A program made the position numbers and the translations under genes. A stretch of 62,000 nucleotides of DNA from Chrysomallon squamiferum (taxonomy: Eukaryota > Mollusca > Gastropoda > Neomphalida > Peltospiridae): positions 22,847,476 to 22,909,475 of the forward strand of contig CM022672.1 in the NCBI GenBank assembly GCA_012295275.1, read 5' to 3'. The notes below the pieces were generated by a model. That model did no database searches and was not told where the DNA came from. It saw only the letters and a list, made by a program, of their open reading frames with translations. This document shows, in pieces, positions 43,715 to 55,182 of this stretch. How positions within the stretch are numbered: position 1 is the stretch's first letter; every line of letters begins with the position of its first letter.

Positions 43715-46209
43715 TTAATTAAGTGTTTAAAGAAAAACAATTTTAGTTGTTATGTTAGTTGTTTTTAGTTGTTATGTTTTGTTGTTGTTTGGTTTGTTTT
43801 GACTTTTGCTCTGAGTTCAAGAGACACTTCAAACTGGATATGACTTCTGTTTATTCATTTATTTTATTTTATTTTATTTTTTTATTATGTGAAGACACAA
43901 AGAACGACAGGGTAAAAATTGGATTTTTTTTTTTTTTTTTTTTTTTTTATATTATTTTATTTATTTGTTTATTTATTTTTGTTGAATTATTTGATTTGGA
44001 ATGGAGATTTTGGATTCAAAAATGCTTTAAAAATATTTTCAGTTATAATTAGTTTATAAAGGTTTTATATTCACAGATTAAGAAAATGACAACTTTATAT
44101 ATTATCATCAGTCAACACACATCCCTATAATAACATTAGCTCACTTAACATCCTGTTAAAGTTTAAGAACTATAAACTGAACAAGTGATCTTTAAACTGC
44201 TGTTTATCTTCATTACAGTACTATGTTATTGTGATATCTTTTTAATATAAAAACAAAGTGTCCTTAAATAAACATTTCTTCCTTCCTTTAATATTTACTT
44301 CCAGCAGAAACTGAGAGAGCAAGTTGAATTTTAAGTATACTTTAATTTTCTCAATCTTTAGTGACATCACTCTGGAATTTTGTTTACAAATATATCTGCA
44401 TATCCTTTCAAATACAGAATTACAGCAGTCTTTCAATTTGTCAGAAGATATTTTTTTTTACTATGAAACTTGTACAATTTTAAAAATAAAGCATATTTTA
44501 TTCTTGAAACTATAATGGATTTTGTTCTTACTGATTTTCACTTTCATTATAAATGTTCACAGATACTAGAAATATTATAAGAGATCATTAAAGCATATGC
44601 TCTGATTTGTATTTGACATAGAACTTCAAACCTTATCAAAAGAGAAAAAAAAAAAAAAAAAAAGTCATTTAGAATATAAAATTAAGATGAATAAACTTAA
44701 TGAATAATTCAATTATGTAAGCGGCTTTAATTGTGAACATAGTGACATAATAAAAAATACAAATTAAATATTTAAATACATCTCATCCATTTCTGGAATC
44801 TGGATTATTTTTAGTATTGGCTGACAAGTATTTTTTTTTTTTAATTGCTCCTTCCAAGTCCTTTGCACACTTTCTTTTGACAGAACAACATACAGCAGAT
44901 TTTTATAGCAAAGAATAAATTTTCCATGAGCGGTTTATCAATGATTATCTTTGCGTTCCTGTTATTGTGAATGTGTATATAACAAAGAAGACCGTACATA
45001 TCACAATTTTTAGGTTAACGTTTATTTTAAATATGAACATACGTGCATGTCATATATAAATGCATACGAAAGTACATTTCAGATGTGATACATGCATATC
45101 AGATGAACGTACAACTTACAGTAAATGTATATATCAAATGTGAACGTATATCTCAACTATAAAAATACTTGTCGAATGTGAACGCACATGTAAAATAAGA
45201 ACGCACGTGTCGAAGAAGGTGTGTTTAAAATATAAACGTATTTGTCAAATGTGAACGTGCATGACATTATGAACGTGTATTTCAAATATAAAAATACATG
45301 TCAGATATAAACGTATGTTAGATATAAACGTGCGTGTCAAATGTAAACATTTACGTATCAAATATAAAGATGTTTCTCAAATACAAAAAAATGTGCATAT
45401 CAAATATGCACTGATGAAGTGCTTTCCCCCCCCCTTTTTTTTTTTTTTTTTAGCTCAGTAGTATTCCTAATCTAACAAACGGTAAGGTGAACAAGTAATA
45501 AAATATAAGAAAGTAGGTAATCCGTGTATTTTATCTATCTGTGTGTCTCTATGTACACAACCTTGTTTGAAACCCAGTTCCATTTTATTCTTAGCATTAT
45601 CTATAATCTCTTTTTTTTTTTTTCCTAATCCTGTGAGTGAACAACTTCTGTCTAGCTGTAAATATATCTGCCTCTGTCTGATTCGTTTTATTCAGTAAAG
45701 ATAACCCCTGACAACTGAAATGATGACAAAAGACATTCCTGGAAGCTTAAGTCAAATAAGGGTAGGTTATCCAGTATGTAGGCCAAGATAGCAGGCTGAA
45801 ACAAATGCACTAAAAGAAAGAGAAATATTAGATAGTTTTAATATTAATGTCAATCGTATATTATATGTAAAATATAATAAATAAATAAATAAATATATAT
45901 ATATATCACTTGTCCTCCTTGTATGCTCATTAACTGTAGGTATACATGTGTCCTTCTTATATGTTCATTAGCTGTAGGTATACATTAACTGACCGAATTA
46001 GTGTAACTCAGTCAACGAAAACGCTTACCAGGCCCACCAACCTATTGAAATACTTACAAAGAGTTTTGTTGGTCGTATGAGATTACTACGTTGCCAGTTA
46101 GGTTGAACTGTTTAAAATATTCATGATTTTATCAAACAGAACGCTTACTCAGTTCTGTTAATATACTTTTTTCCCCCTATCAAAATATTACAAATATTTA
46201 TTTATTTAT

Positions 46210-46251
<42 letters not shown>

Positions 46252-46452
46252 TTTATTTATTATTATTATTTTTTTTTTTCAAACTTTTTAGAATTTGTTT
46301 TTGACTCTTTCTGTCTCATTTTTTAATTAATTAATTTATTTTAAATTATCTCTTAGAAACAAATAAAAATTAAATAAAGAACAAAAAAAAAATAATAATA
46401 ATAATAAATAAATAAACAATAATAAAAAAAAAAAAAAAAAAAAAAAAACCTC
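43715..46452. other. Region between TAF1B stop and CYP26 start
   Basis: Contains the TAF1B 3' UTR (a candidate AATAAA at 44485-44490) and the upstream region of the P450. It has poly-T and poly-A tracts, a degenerate minisatellite (about 44996-45412), a two-copy 41-bp repeat ending GTAGGTATACAT (about 45905-45990) and an (AAT)n run at 46213-46250. The 44-80 codon open frames here resemble no protein I know. Confidence 0.6.
44996..45412. repeat. Degenerate minisatellite upstream of CYP26
   Basis: About 20 diverged units of roughly 20-23 bp built on TGTCAAATATGAACGTATA, with recurrent AACGTA, AACGTG and ACGCAC cores. It is enriched in CG dinucleotides compared with its surroundings. Not seen elsewhere in the window. 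Confidence 0.75.
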
Positions 46453-46767
46453 ATGGATAAAATTGCGAATTCTGAAAGGTAAGTGTTTTAAGTTTAATTT
46501 TTTCTGTTGAGATATTATTCTGTATTTTGTTCAGACTAAGAAAAAGCAATATCGGTGTTACGGCGGCAGCAATAATGGTAGTAATAACTGCAGCATTAAC
46601 ACTAGTTGTGGTAATAGTAATTTTATTAATGTTAATAGCAGAATTGTCAGTTTAGCTGCCATTCGTAATGCTGTCATGGCAGTTAGCATGCCAACCATAT
46701 ATCATCAATTTTGTACAGTGAGAATGAAAATTATTTTGCGAAGACTATATTAGAAGAGTATGTTCAT

Positions 46768-46838
<71 letters not shown>

Positions 46839-49800
46839 AAAAGGATGAGTATATAAGCTTACTAGTTGTTAATAATGCTAGCCGCTAGCCATCAAACCGT
46901 AGGTCACTGCAGAACGTATTGTTTTGAAAAAGGATTCGTTTGTTAACATTATTATTGAATATAAATGTCATTTAGATAAATAAACTAAATAATATATTGT
47001 TCATTCAGTACAATGGATATGAAACCTCGAATAAAAACAAATTTTGAATTTGACCGAAACTAGAAAAGTATGCCAAGCATGCTCAGTTTTAGGCCAAGTA
47101 TTTAAGAAATATTTTAGCTCTGAAAAGAATGAAGTAAGTATGTTCTACTACAATCCATAAGTTAATTAATTAATTTATTATTTTCTTGTTTTGTATTATT
47201 ATTATTATTTATTTATTTATTTATTCACTTATTTTATACAAATAACATAATTTCAGTTTATGAAGGAAGTCAGGTATTTCATAATTCGCTTTTTTCCACT
47301 GAAATATGAAATGCTAATTTAATTATTTGCCTTACATTAAGTTGTTGTCTATAAAGAAGATGACAATTATGTTATGTTACCACATAAATTTCATTTATTT
47401 TTTTTTTTTATTATTATTTTTTGTTAATACTTAACGATTATAAGCATATTATCAAATTTGTTTTATTTTAGTTCGCAGAACATTTTTAACATTGTACGAT
47501 GTTACCTGTGGAATTCTAACTACTACACTTTCTTCCATTTCATCATCCTCTGGTTACTGTGGAGTTTGGCAAAATATCTCTGGCAGGTATATTTTCATAA
47601 CATGCGTGATGTTAATAGCCCTTTACCACTGCCTCCGGGAGAGATGGGCTACCCCATAATTGGAGAAACAATCGAATTTTTGTATCAGGTACTTTATTAA
47701 ATTATTAAGTAAATACAATAAATACTAAACAAAATACATTGTTATATAACTTGTTGTGATTCTAGCAATTTCTGTTTCACACATATGGGGATGAACATAA
47801 TATACAAATATTCAGAGGGAGAGAGACAAAAAAGAAAGAGGGGGAGATAAAATGTTACCTATAAACCTTTTCGGTTAGATTTATTATTAAAAACAACTGA
47901 AGAGTTGGTCTATATTTTCAATCAGACATTAAAATCATTTTAAAAATTACTGAATATCTATTCAAAATAATATTTCTAATTCTCATATAATTCATAGGTA
48001 ATAACGTTTATCAGAGTTTGCTCAAATGAGACTAATAACGTTTATCAGAGTGTGCTCAAATGAAACTATCAGACTTATTTTAAAATATACTGAAGGGTGC
48101 CGATTTCTACAACCGAAGAATTTCAAAATATGGACGAATATTTAAAACACATTTGATCGGTTCTCCTACGGTGAGAGTGATAGGAGCTGAAAATGTCAAG
48201 AAAATTCTCCTTGGCGAACATATTACTGTGGACATGAAACTTCCACGATCTACCAGAATTCTGATCGGTTCTGGTGCAGTAATGAACTCTGCCGGTGAAG
48301 ACCACAGACTGCGAAAGAAATGTCTTCTGAATGCATTCAACAGAGATTTTTTGTCATCCTGTTTGTCGGATATTCGTCGAATTATTAGATCCTGGTGCGA
48401 TGATTTGTGTGAACATGACGAAGTCCTGGGATTTGAAAAATGTCAAATTTTAATGACCACTTTGTCTGCTGAGGTCCTTCTAGGATTCAAAATTGAGGAC
48501 AAAGAAAGATCCGAAGAACTAAAGATGCACATGGAAAATATCCTGACAGCAGTTTTTACGTTTCCACGGCAAATTCCAGGTTCACGTTTTGCGAAGGTGA
48601 AATATTCAGAGTTCGATTCCGCTAACATTCAAATCGCAAAATTTGTAATCAATCAATCAATCAATTATTCGATAGTAACTGTAATAAAATTTTAGGATAA
48701 TTAATAAAATGGGGTCGTTTCTTATTTCTTTTATAATATATATATATATATATTAAAAAAAATAAAAATAAAAAGATATTCACGAAGCGTTCGAATAAAC
48801 ATATTTGGTCAGTCTAAATAGGTTTTCGAATCTAAAATAACGAAAGTAAATATTTTTTTTCCTTTTATTATAAACAAAATACCTAACAAATCAGTTCAAT
48901 TAACTTGCAAGAGTTGTTAGGTATTTAACACATTTTCATATTCACGTTTTTTCAAGTTAAACTTTTATAATATTACAAATAGGCTACTTTTTTTTTTCAG
49001 GAAATATCTTTTATTTGCACTTCCCATACAACTATCCTGTGGCATTGTCCAGAACATAGAATAAAAGTTTTACTCCATCACTGAACAAAATATATTCTGT
49101 TTTATTGATGGAATTACTTTCTTTGTCGCTTCCTCTGTTACCACTATTTATGATAAACCATTGAATTTTTTTTTAACGTTATTCAGGGCATGAAATCCAG
49201 AAGTTATCTAATAAAGGAAATAAAAAACAGGCTTCAGAAAGAAGACATATCTCAGAGTAAGAGTATCAACATCACCGATGTTTTAAAATCTCTGCAAACT
49301 GCCGGCGATTCTTTAGATGATCTGGCCGATTCCCTGCTAGAAATGTGGTTCGCTGGACATGCTACACAGTCAAGTGCTGCATGTTCGTTGATCATGTGCA
49401 TCGGCGGAGATGACGTCGTTAGAAATAAAATAGAAGCTGAATTACAGAAATATAATCTTTCTGGAAACGACGACATCAGCATCACTTTTGATGACATCAG
49501 TCATTTACGTTACATATCTAACGTGGTGAAAGAGGTGCTGAGGTTGCATCCTCCAGCTGGCGGCGGATTTCGGCAAACTAAGTCAACTATCGAGCTTGGT
49601 GTAAGTTAGTTTACATCATACAGTTTTCGTTTTAAAATCATTTTCAAGTTATAAATTTTGGGCAATATAATTAAAGTCTTATAATTCAAAGATAAAAAAA
49701 ATTATTTCTGATATTCGATGAAATTCAAATATATATATATATTTTAAATAACTAAAATTAAAAAAAAAAAAAAAAAGATAGTTAAATAAAAACATTAAAA

Positions 49801-50777
49801 TTAAATAATTAAAATAAAAAGATGTATCTTCTTTTTCGTTTTGTGCTTTTACCAATATATTTTGAACCGAGTAGCTTCTTCTTTCTTGCAATTATTACGA
49901 ACACATTTTCTACAGTGTAGGTCATGCTATATAATTTAAGGAAGCTGTACCACCTATTTTTTATACAGAGTTAATACATCGCGAATAAAAAGTCGTGCCA
50001 GACATTTGTTTCTCGTTTTTCCGATTCTTCCTGAGAAGACATGTTGTCAGTAACATGTTTCTTGAATAAACTGTCAGATATTCCTTCCTTATTGTACATA
50101 GTAATAAAATAAATTGCAAACCATCAACTGACAAATCTGGCCTACTTCAGACTCACCCTGTATTAAAGGTAACGTCTAGACAGTGGCATCCAATCATAGA
50201 AAAGAACTTAAATAATTTGGAGGATTTATATTTAAATCGAATAAAGTGTTTATTTTATGTTTCACCTGTGTTTAAATATTCAAAATATCTTCCTTTCTCA
50301 TAATATTTGTGGGTCTTTGGGGCATACAATTAAGGAATTGACTTCGGACAACACCAGACCTCTGCACGCCACTGTCTAGATTATTTATTTATTTATTTGT
50401 TATTTTTAAAATTTATATTCTTATTACAGGGTTATCAGATTCCTAAAGGATGGACAATTATCTACAGCATCAGAGATACCCATTTTACAACAGATCAGTT
50501 TTCCGATCCACACACATTCAAACCTGAAAGATGGGATAACTCAGACGAACAAAACGATCTTTCAAAAAGGTTTAACTACATTCCATTTGGCGCCGGTGCT
50601 AGAAGGTGCCTTGGTGAAAAATTCGCAAACTTAGTGTTAACATTATTCGTAATAGAGCTCGTTGGTCATTACAATTGGACATTGAAAAATAAAAACCCAC
50701 TAATGAAGTATCTGCCTAATACGCACCCCGCGGACAAACTTCCGGTTTGTTTTGCAAGAAAACGTCTTATCAAATAA
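46453..50777 (+). CDS. CYP26-family cytochrome P450 (retinoic acid hydroxylase-like; 5 exons)
   Basis: CYP26 enzymes are ER-bound monooxygenases that inactivate all-trans retinoic acid by 4-hydroxylation. Exons: 46453-46478, 47472-47688, 48096-48596, 49187-49600, 50430-50777; 1506 nt, 501 residues (497 in human CYP26A1). The 26-nt first exon (MDKIANSE) joins in phase to a membrane anchor (FFHFIILWLLWSLAKYLW), then the proline hinge LPLPPGEMGYPIIGET. CYP26-like blocks: SPTVRVIGAENVKKILLGEH, GGGFRQTK and GYQIPKGWTIIYSIRDTH. Heme motif FGAGARRCLG has ligand C446; ExxR is E364-R367, followed by PERW. The I-helix reads AGHATQ (304-309) where CYP26 normally has (A/G)GHETT, so the acidic residue is missing. 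Three exons begin and end in phase 0. Family assignment is firm; the paralogue and substrate are not. Confidence 0.93.
46769..46835. repeat. (AG)n microsatellite in CYP26 intron 1
   Basis: About 33 uninterrupted AG units. Confidence 0.95.
48000..48067. repeat. 34-bp tandem duplication before CYP26 exon 3
   Basis: Two near-identical copies of AATAACGTTTATCAGAG followed by TNTGCTCAAATGARACT, ending about 28 bp before the exon 3 acceptor. The copies differ at only two positions, so the duplication is young. Confidence 0.85.
50179..50376. mobile_element. Candidate MITE in CYP26 intron 4
   Basis: The left end TCTAGACAGTGGCATCCA and the right end in reverse TCTAGACAGTGGCGTGCA are inverted repeats matching at 16 of 18 positions. 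With boundaries GACAGTGGC...GCCACTGTC the element is 198 bp and flanked by TA, as for Tc1/mariner. The palindromic TCTAGA at both junctions allows other boundaries. No coding potential. Confidence 0.65.
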
Positions 50778-51946
50778 ATAATGGGGCTGCTGTGACGTGA
50801 TAAATACAAACTGTTTTAAAATTTAAAATATTTTATTAAGTTGTGTGACATTAGAAATAGAAATTTGTAACATTTTACATTTTGTATACAGAAACACTCT
50901 TATTTTCATGTATAAAACAAAAACGAAACAACACTAAAAAGTGGAAACTGAATGGATAATACACTGTAAAATGAGGGAAAAGTTTTTAGTTTTAAACAAA
51001 TTAAAATGTCTTCATTTGTTAGTCGAAATATGTATGTAAATCTTCTGCATGCAAGATAAAGGAAAAGATGCTTGGAAATGGCTTTGTGGAAAACAATGAA
51101 GAGTTACAAGGATTTTTTTAACATAAGGGTTAAATTCTAAACCTGTAACAACAAAAACCAAAACAAACTACCAAATTTTTATGTTTCAGCCAACTGCATG
51201 ATTTAATGCTAATTATTACTTCAAACATAACATTTTCAATTCTACAAAATTATGAGTTTATGATGGTTAATAACACGAACATGTCACATATATACATTTC
51301 TTAATTTCTGACCAAATGATGAATTTTCAAATTACTTTTATGATTCTCTTTTAACTTTGTTCAGGGTAGGATTTAGGTATATTAGACTCTATGCTTTGTA
51401 CAGCTATAGTGCCTTTGCTTTAATAATTATTAACAGACATTCTGCTGATTGACAGAATGACTGGCCCTTTGGAACTGCGAGGCCTTACATTTCAAAGAAA
51501 AACAATTTAACAATATGATAATTATGGTGTAATAACATGAACTGTAAGATTCCACTTTGTATTCTGAATATAATGAAAAATGTGAATATGATTCAAATAC
51601 AAACATTAAAGGTCACTTGTCACTGTTAAAATGTCCACAGTCCCCACTCAAGTTCAGTGAAAAGCAGAACATTGTGTGTGAAAATATAATTCTTTCTCAC
51701 TAATCAGCATTTTCACTGAATCTGTAAATCCAATTCATTCACTAGAGGTGACATAAAAATTGTTAAATTGTATTTAAATCTGAAATTTACTTTTAATAAC
51801 GGTTATTGTCCTTATATTTAAAAGAATTCCAATTTTATTTCTTCGATATTAAAACGATGACAAAAATCCCATTAAATAGTCTTCATTAAAGTTAATGCAA
51901 ATCTCACTGTCAACAAATTTCCTCTGACTAAATCACTAATTCCCAC
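50778..51946. other. Convergent region between CYP26 and SNRNP200
   Basis: Contains the two 3' UTRs. TTTATT at about 51834-51839 is a possible minus-strand poly(A) signal for SNRNP200, some 110 bp after its stop. No other gene, structured RNA or transposon end was recognised. Confidence 0.55.
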
Positions 51947-54900
51947 TTAATCACTGTCACTATCTTCACTCCCACTGGCTCCTTCTTTGACATCAACGGT
52001 GAACTTGTATTCCTGGTCACATCCCATGTAAGCATCACTCATGAAGAATATTGTGTAACCATAGTGACCCATGGCAGGAGCCACAAAGTCAAGTTTGACC
52101 TTAGCCTTCTGTTGCAGGGTCAGTCTTTTAATGGACAGTAGGGAGTTGTTTTTAGGGTCACCAATCACCACCCACCAGCCTTCTTCACGTTTCTGGAATA
52201 AGTACAAACAACATAAATATCAAAAAATAATAAATTTATTTAAAGTTTTAGTTTAAATAATATACTATGTACTTTATATTAATTTTATAGAAAATATCTG
52301 CCAAAAAAAAAAAAAAAAAAAAAAAAAGAAATTTTGAAACAAACTAGTCACACTCTGTTTAAACCATGATCTGTAAAATTCATTTAATATTTTTGATGTT
52401 TCCTAATTTGAAATATATTTTCATTATTTGTTTACACAATAATAAACCTTAAAATAACTTTCTCTCTTTATTCTATTATTTTACTATTACACATCAAGTG
52501 AAAACATTCATAGCACTGTGATGAACAAGAAATTTTTTATTTTCATATTAGTTAATTAGCTTCAGTTACCAATGTAATGAAATAATTACTTATAAAATCA
52601 GCAACAACAATAATAATAAAGGATGAACAAATAAATAAATAAATAAATAAATAAATAAAAAAATAAATAAAAAAATAAAGGTTAGACAGACAGACAGATA
52701 AAAAATGACAAACCTGTGGGAAAAATGGTGCAATAACTGGTCCTGAGACTTCATCTTCTCTCTCCAAAGTTATCACAACATTAACAGTTGAACCACTGAA
52801 ATAACAAAAACAATGACTTTACTTTGTGTATAAATATATCATTCAATACTCAGGGTTCTAACAAGTAATTCACTGATAGAACAACAATGTATGAATGTTA
52901 AATGTTGAAACAAAAACTGATTTAAGTTTTTAAGAATTCAATTTGAATTTTTTTTTTTTTTTTTTGTTATGTTGTTTAATAAACTGATTAACTGAATGAA
53001 TAAACATACAAAACCACATGAAAAGCCATATTTTTTTTTAAAAGATTTTTTCTTTCCCTTCACCCAAATTTTTGTTATTCACTTGTCATTATCAGAACAA
53101 ATATGTGTGAAGTGTATTATTTGATTTGATTAATATTATTAGATTTTAGCTGTCAACTTTTTTGTCCCAGACAGAAATCAGTTTGATTCTGAAATATGCT
53201 GTTCTTTGTTAAATATAAGTCAAATTGACAGTTCAGTGACTGACATTAGTAACAAAGGAGAATAGCAAAGTCAATCACACACCTGTGGATGTTGTCTTTC
53301 TCCTGCACTTCATACGTTAGTTCAATGTTGGGGTATCGATTACAGAAACGAGCAACATCAGCCATTTCTGATTCAGATAGCTGAAGAATTGAGTTCCTCT
53401 CCTCATCTTCCATTTCCATGATGTCAAATATAGTCTCATGTCCCTGAAATACATTCATATTCAGCATTGTGCATTTATTAGTAATTCGTGGTTGAAATTA
53501 AACACAAATTACAATCAAAAACTGTGATCCTCCTCAAAACAACAAGAAACCGAAAATTCTATTAATAATTACTTTTTATGGTTTATTGTAAAATATTAGA
53601 ACTTTAATGTGTGTGTGCATGTATTGTGGTTTTTTTTTCCTTCAAAACTCCATCTTTTGCTTCCACAAATTCAATCAGAAAATAAAACATAAAATATCAC
53701 TGTTGTCAGTTACTGACAAAAATGTCATTTAGCACTCTCAAAGGTTTTTTTTTTTTTTTTTATCTAAATAGTATTTAGCGGATTTAAAAAGCTGGTAGCA
53801 AAACAAACCTTTTCTTGAAGTTTTTTGATGATCTCGGGTGTGAAGTGTGGCAGCTGTTTCAGATACGAGTCCTTGCTCCACATAGCCTGTGTGGTCATCT
53901 GGGCCAACTCCATGGCAGCCAGTGCAGGACTCAGCCAGCCGTTGCTGCTTAGCACGTCTACACAAGCCTGGATTAATCTTACTGCCTGGATGTTATAAAA
54001 ATAATAATAATGCAACAAACCAAACCGTAACAATAAATCTACAAAAATCTAAATAACAAAGTTTGCAAATTAGAAAAAAACAACAACATAATAATAGCAA
54101 AAATCAAATACAAAAGCATTTGAAAATTTTTTTTTAAATTAATTTTCATTAAAATGAGTGATATCTTTTTTAATTGTGCATTTTATAAATTTACCTGGCA
54201 TTTTTTTTTTTTTTGTGCTTGATTGCATTTAAATGTTTTAATTCTCTTTTGCTTTTTGAAAGAACATGACAAAACACTTTGTTCTTCATATTCACTGTAA
54301 AGCTTCAGTGATACAACAAACCTTGTTAAGAATATCCTCTGTGTCTGACTGAAGTTCAGCAGACAGCTGCATGCGAGATAGATGAGCCTGGAGTAAGAGA
54401 TTTGTCTTCAGATGAGGATCATTAAACTTCGGGTTCATTATCTTGTTTGGTAGTCGGGATGACAACTGTAAGAAACAAACATTTATGAATTTTTGCTATT
54501 AATTAATACTGTTCTAATAATTAATATAAATTTCTGATGTTTTTTTTGTTTTTTTAAAAAATCTATACAGCTGTATTAGAAATTCATCAGAAACATTTAG
54601 CTGTACATTACATATAATAACCACATCAAGGGGTCTTTCATAGTCATAATCTCTCTGACAGAAATACCCACTTTAAAATTAAAACAATGGACTCTGAATT
54701 TTCCCTAGGAATGGCTCCTTATCCTTCTCAGAGACATGAACTTGAAACTGTGAGTTAATTCTAGAACAAACTAACCTGTCTGAGCACAGCATCCTCTCCG
54801 TGTCGTATAGGAATGTTTTCATACTCTGCAGCACTGGAAATGATCTCTATGAGACCCTTTATCTTTGTCTTGTTGTTCAGTGACATGCTGAACAGCTCTG

Positions 54901-55145
54901 AAATGACAGTTTATAAATGATTTTTTTTTTTTTTTTTTTTTTTAACAATATAAAGAAAATATTAGTTGCACACTTTTATAAAAACCCACTCAAAACCACA
55001 CAAACACCAACAATAATAATTTTTGCAAAAAGATGCCATATATCTTAAAACAAAATATGAATTTAATTTGCATTCATAACAGTAACATTAATGAAGCAAT
55101 TGTTTTAATTATTTTCACGGTGTGTATATATATAAGTAGATAGAC

Positions 55146-55182
<37 letters not shown>

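Noticed and set aside
43759-44052. 97-codon open frame after TAF1B
   Set aside because: Mostly Phe/Leu/Ile from poly-T tracts in the 3' UTR.
46000-46452. Retinoic acid response element (DR5) near CYP26
   Set aside because: AGGTTGAAC-like half sites occur but no pair of RGKTCA repeats with proper spacing was found by eye.
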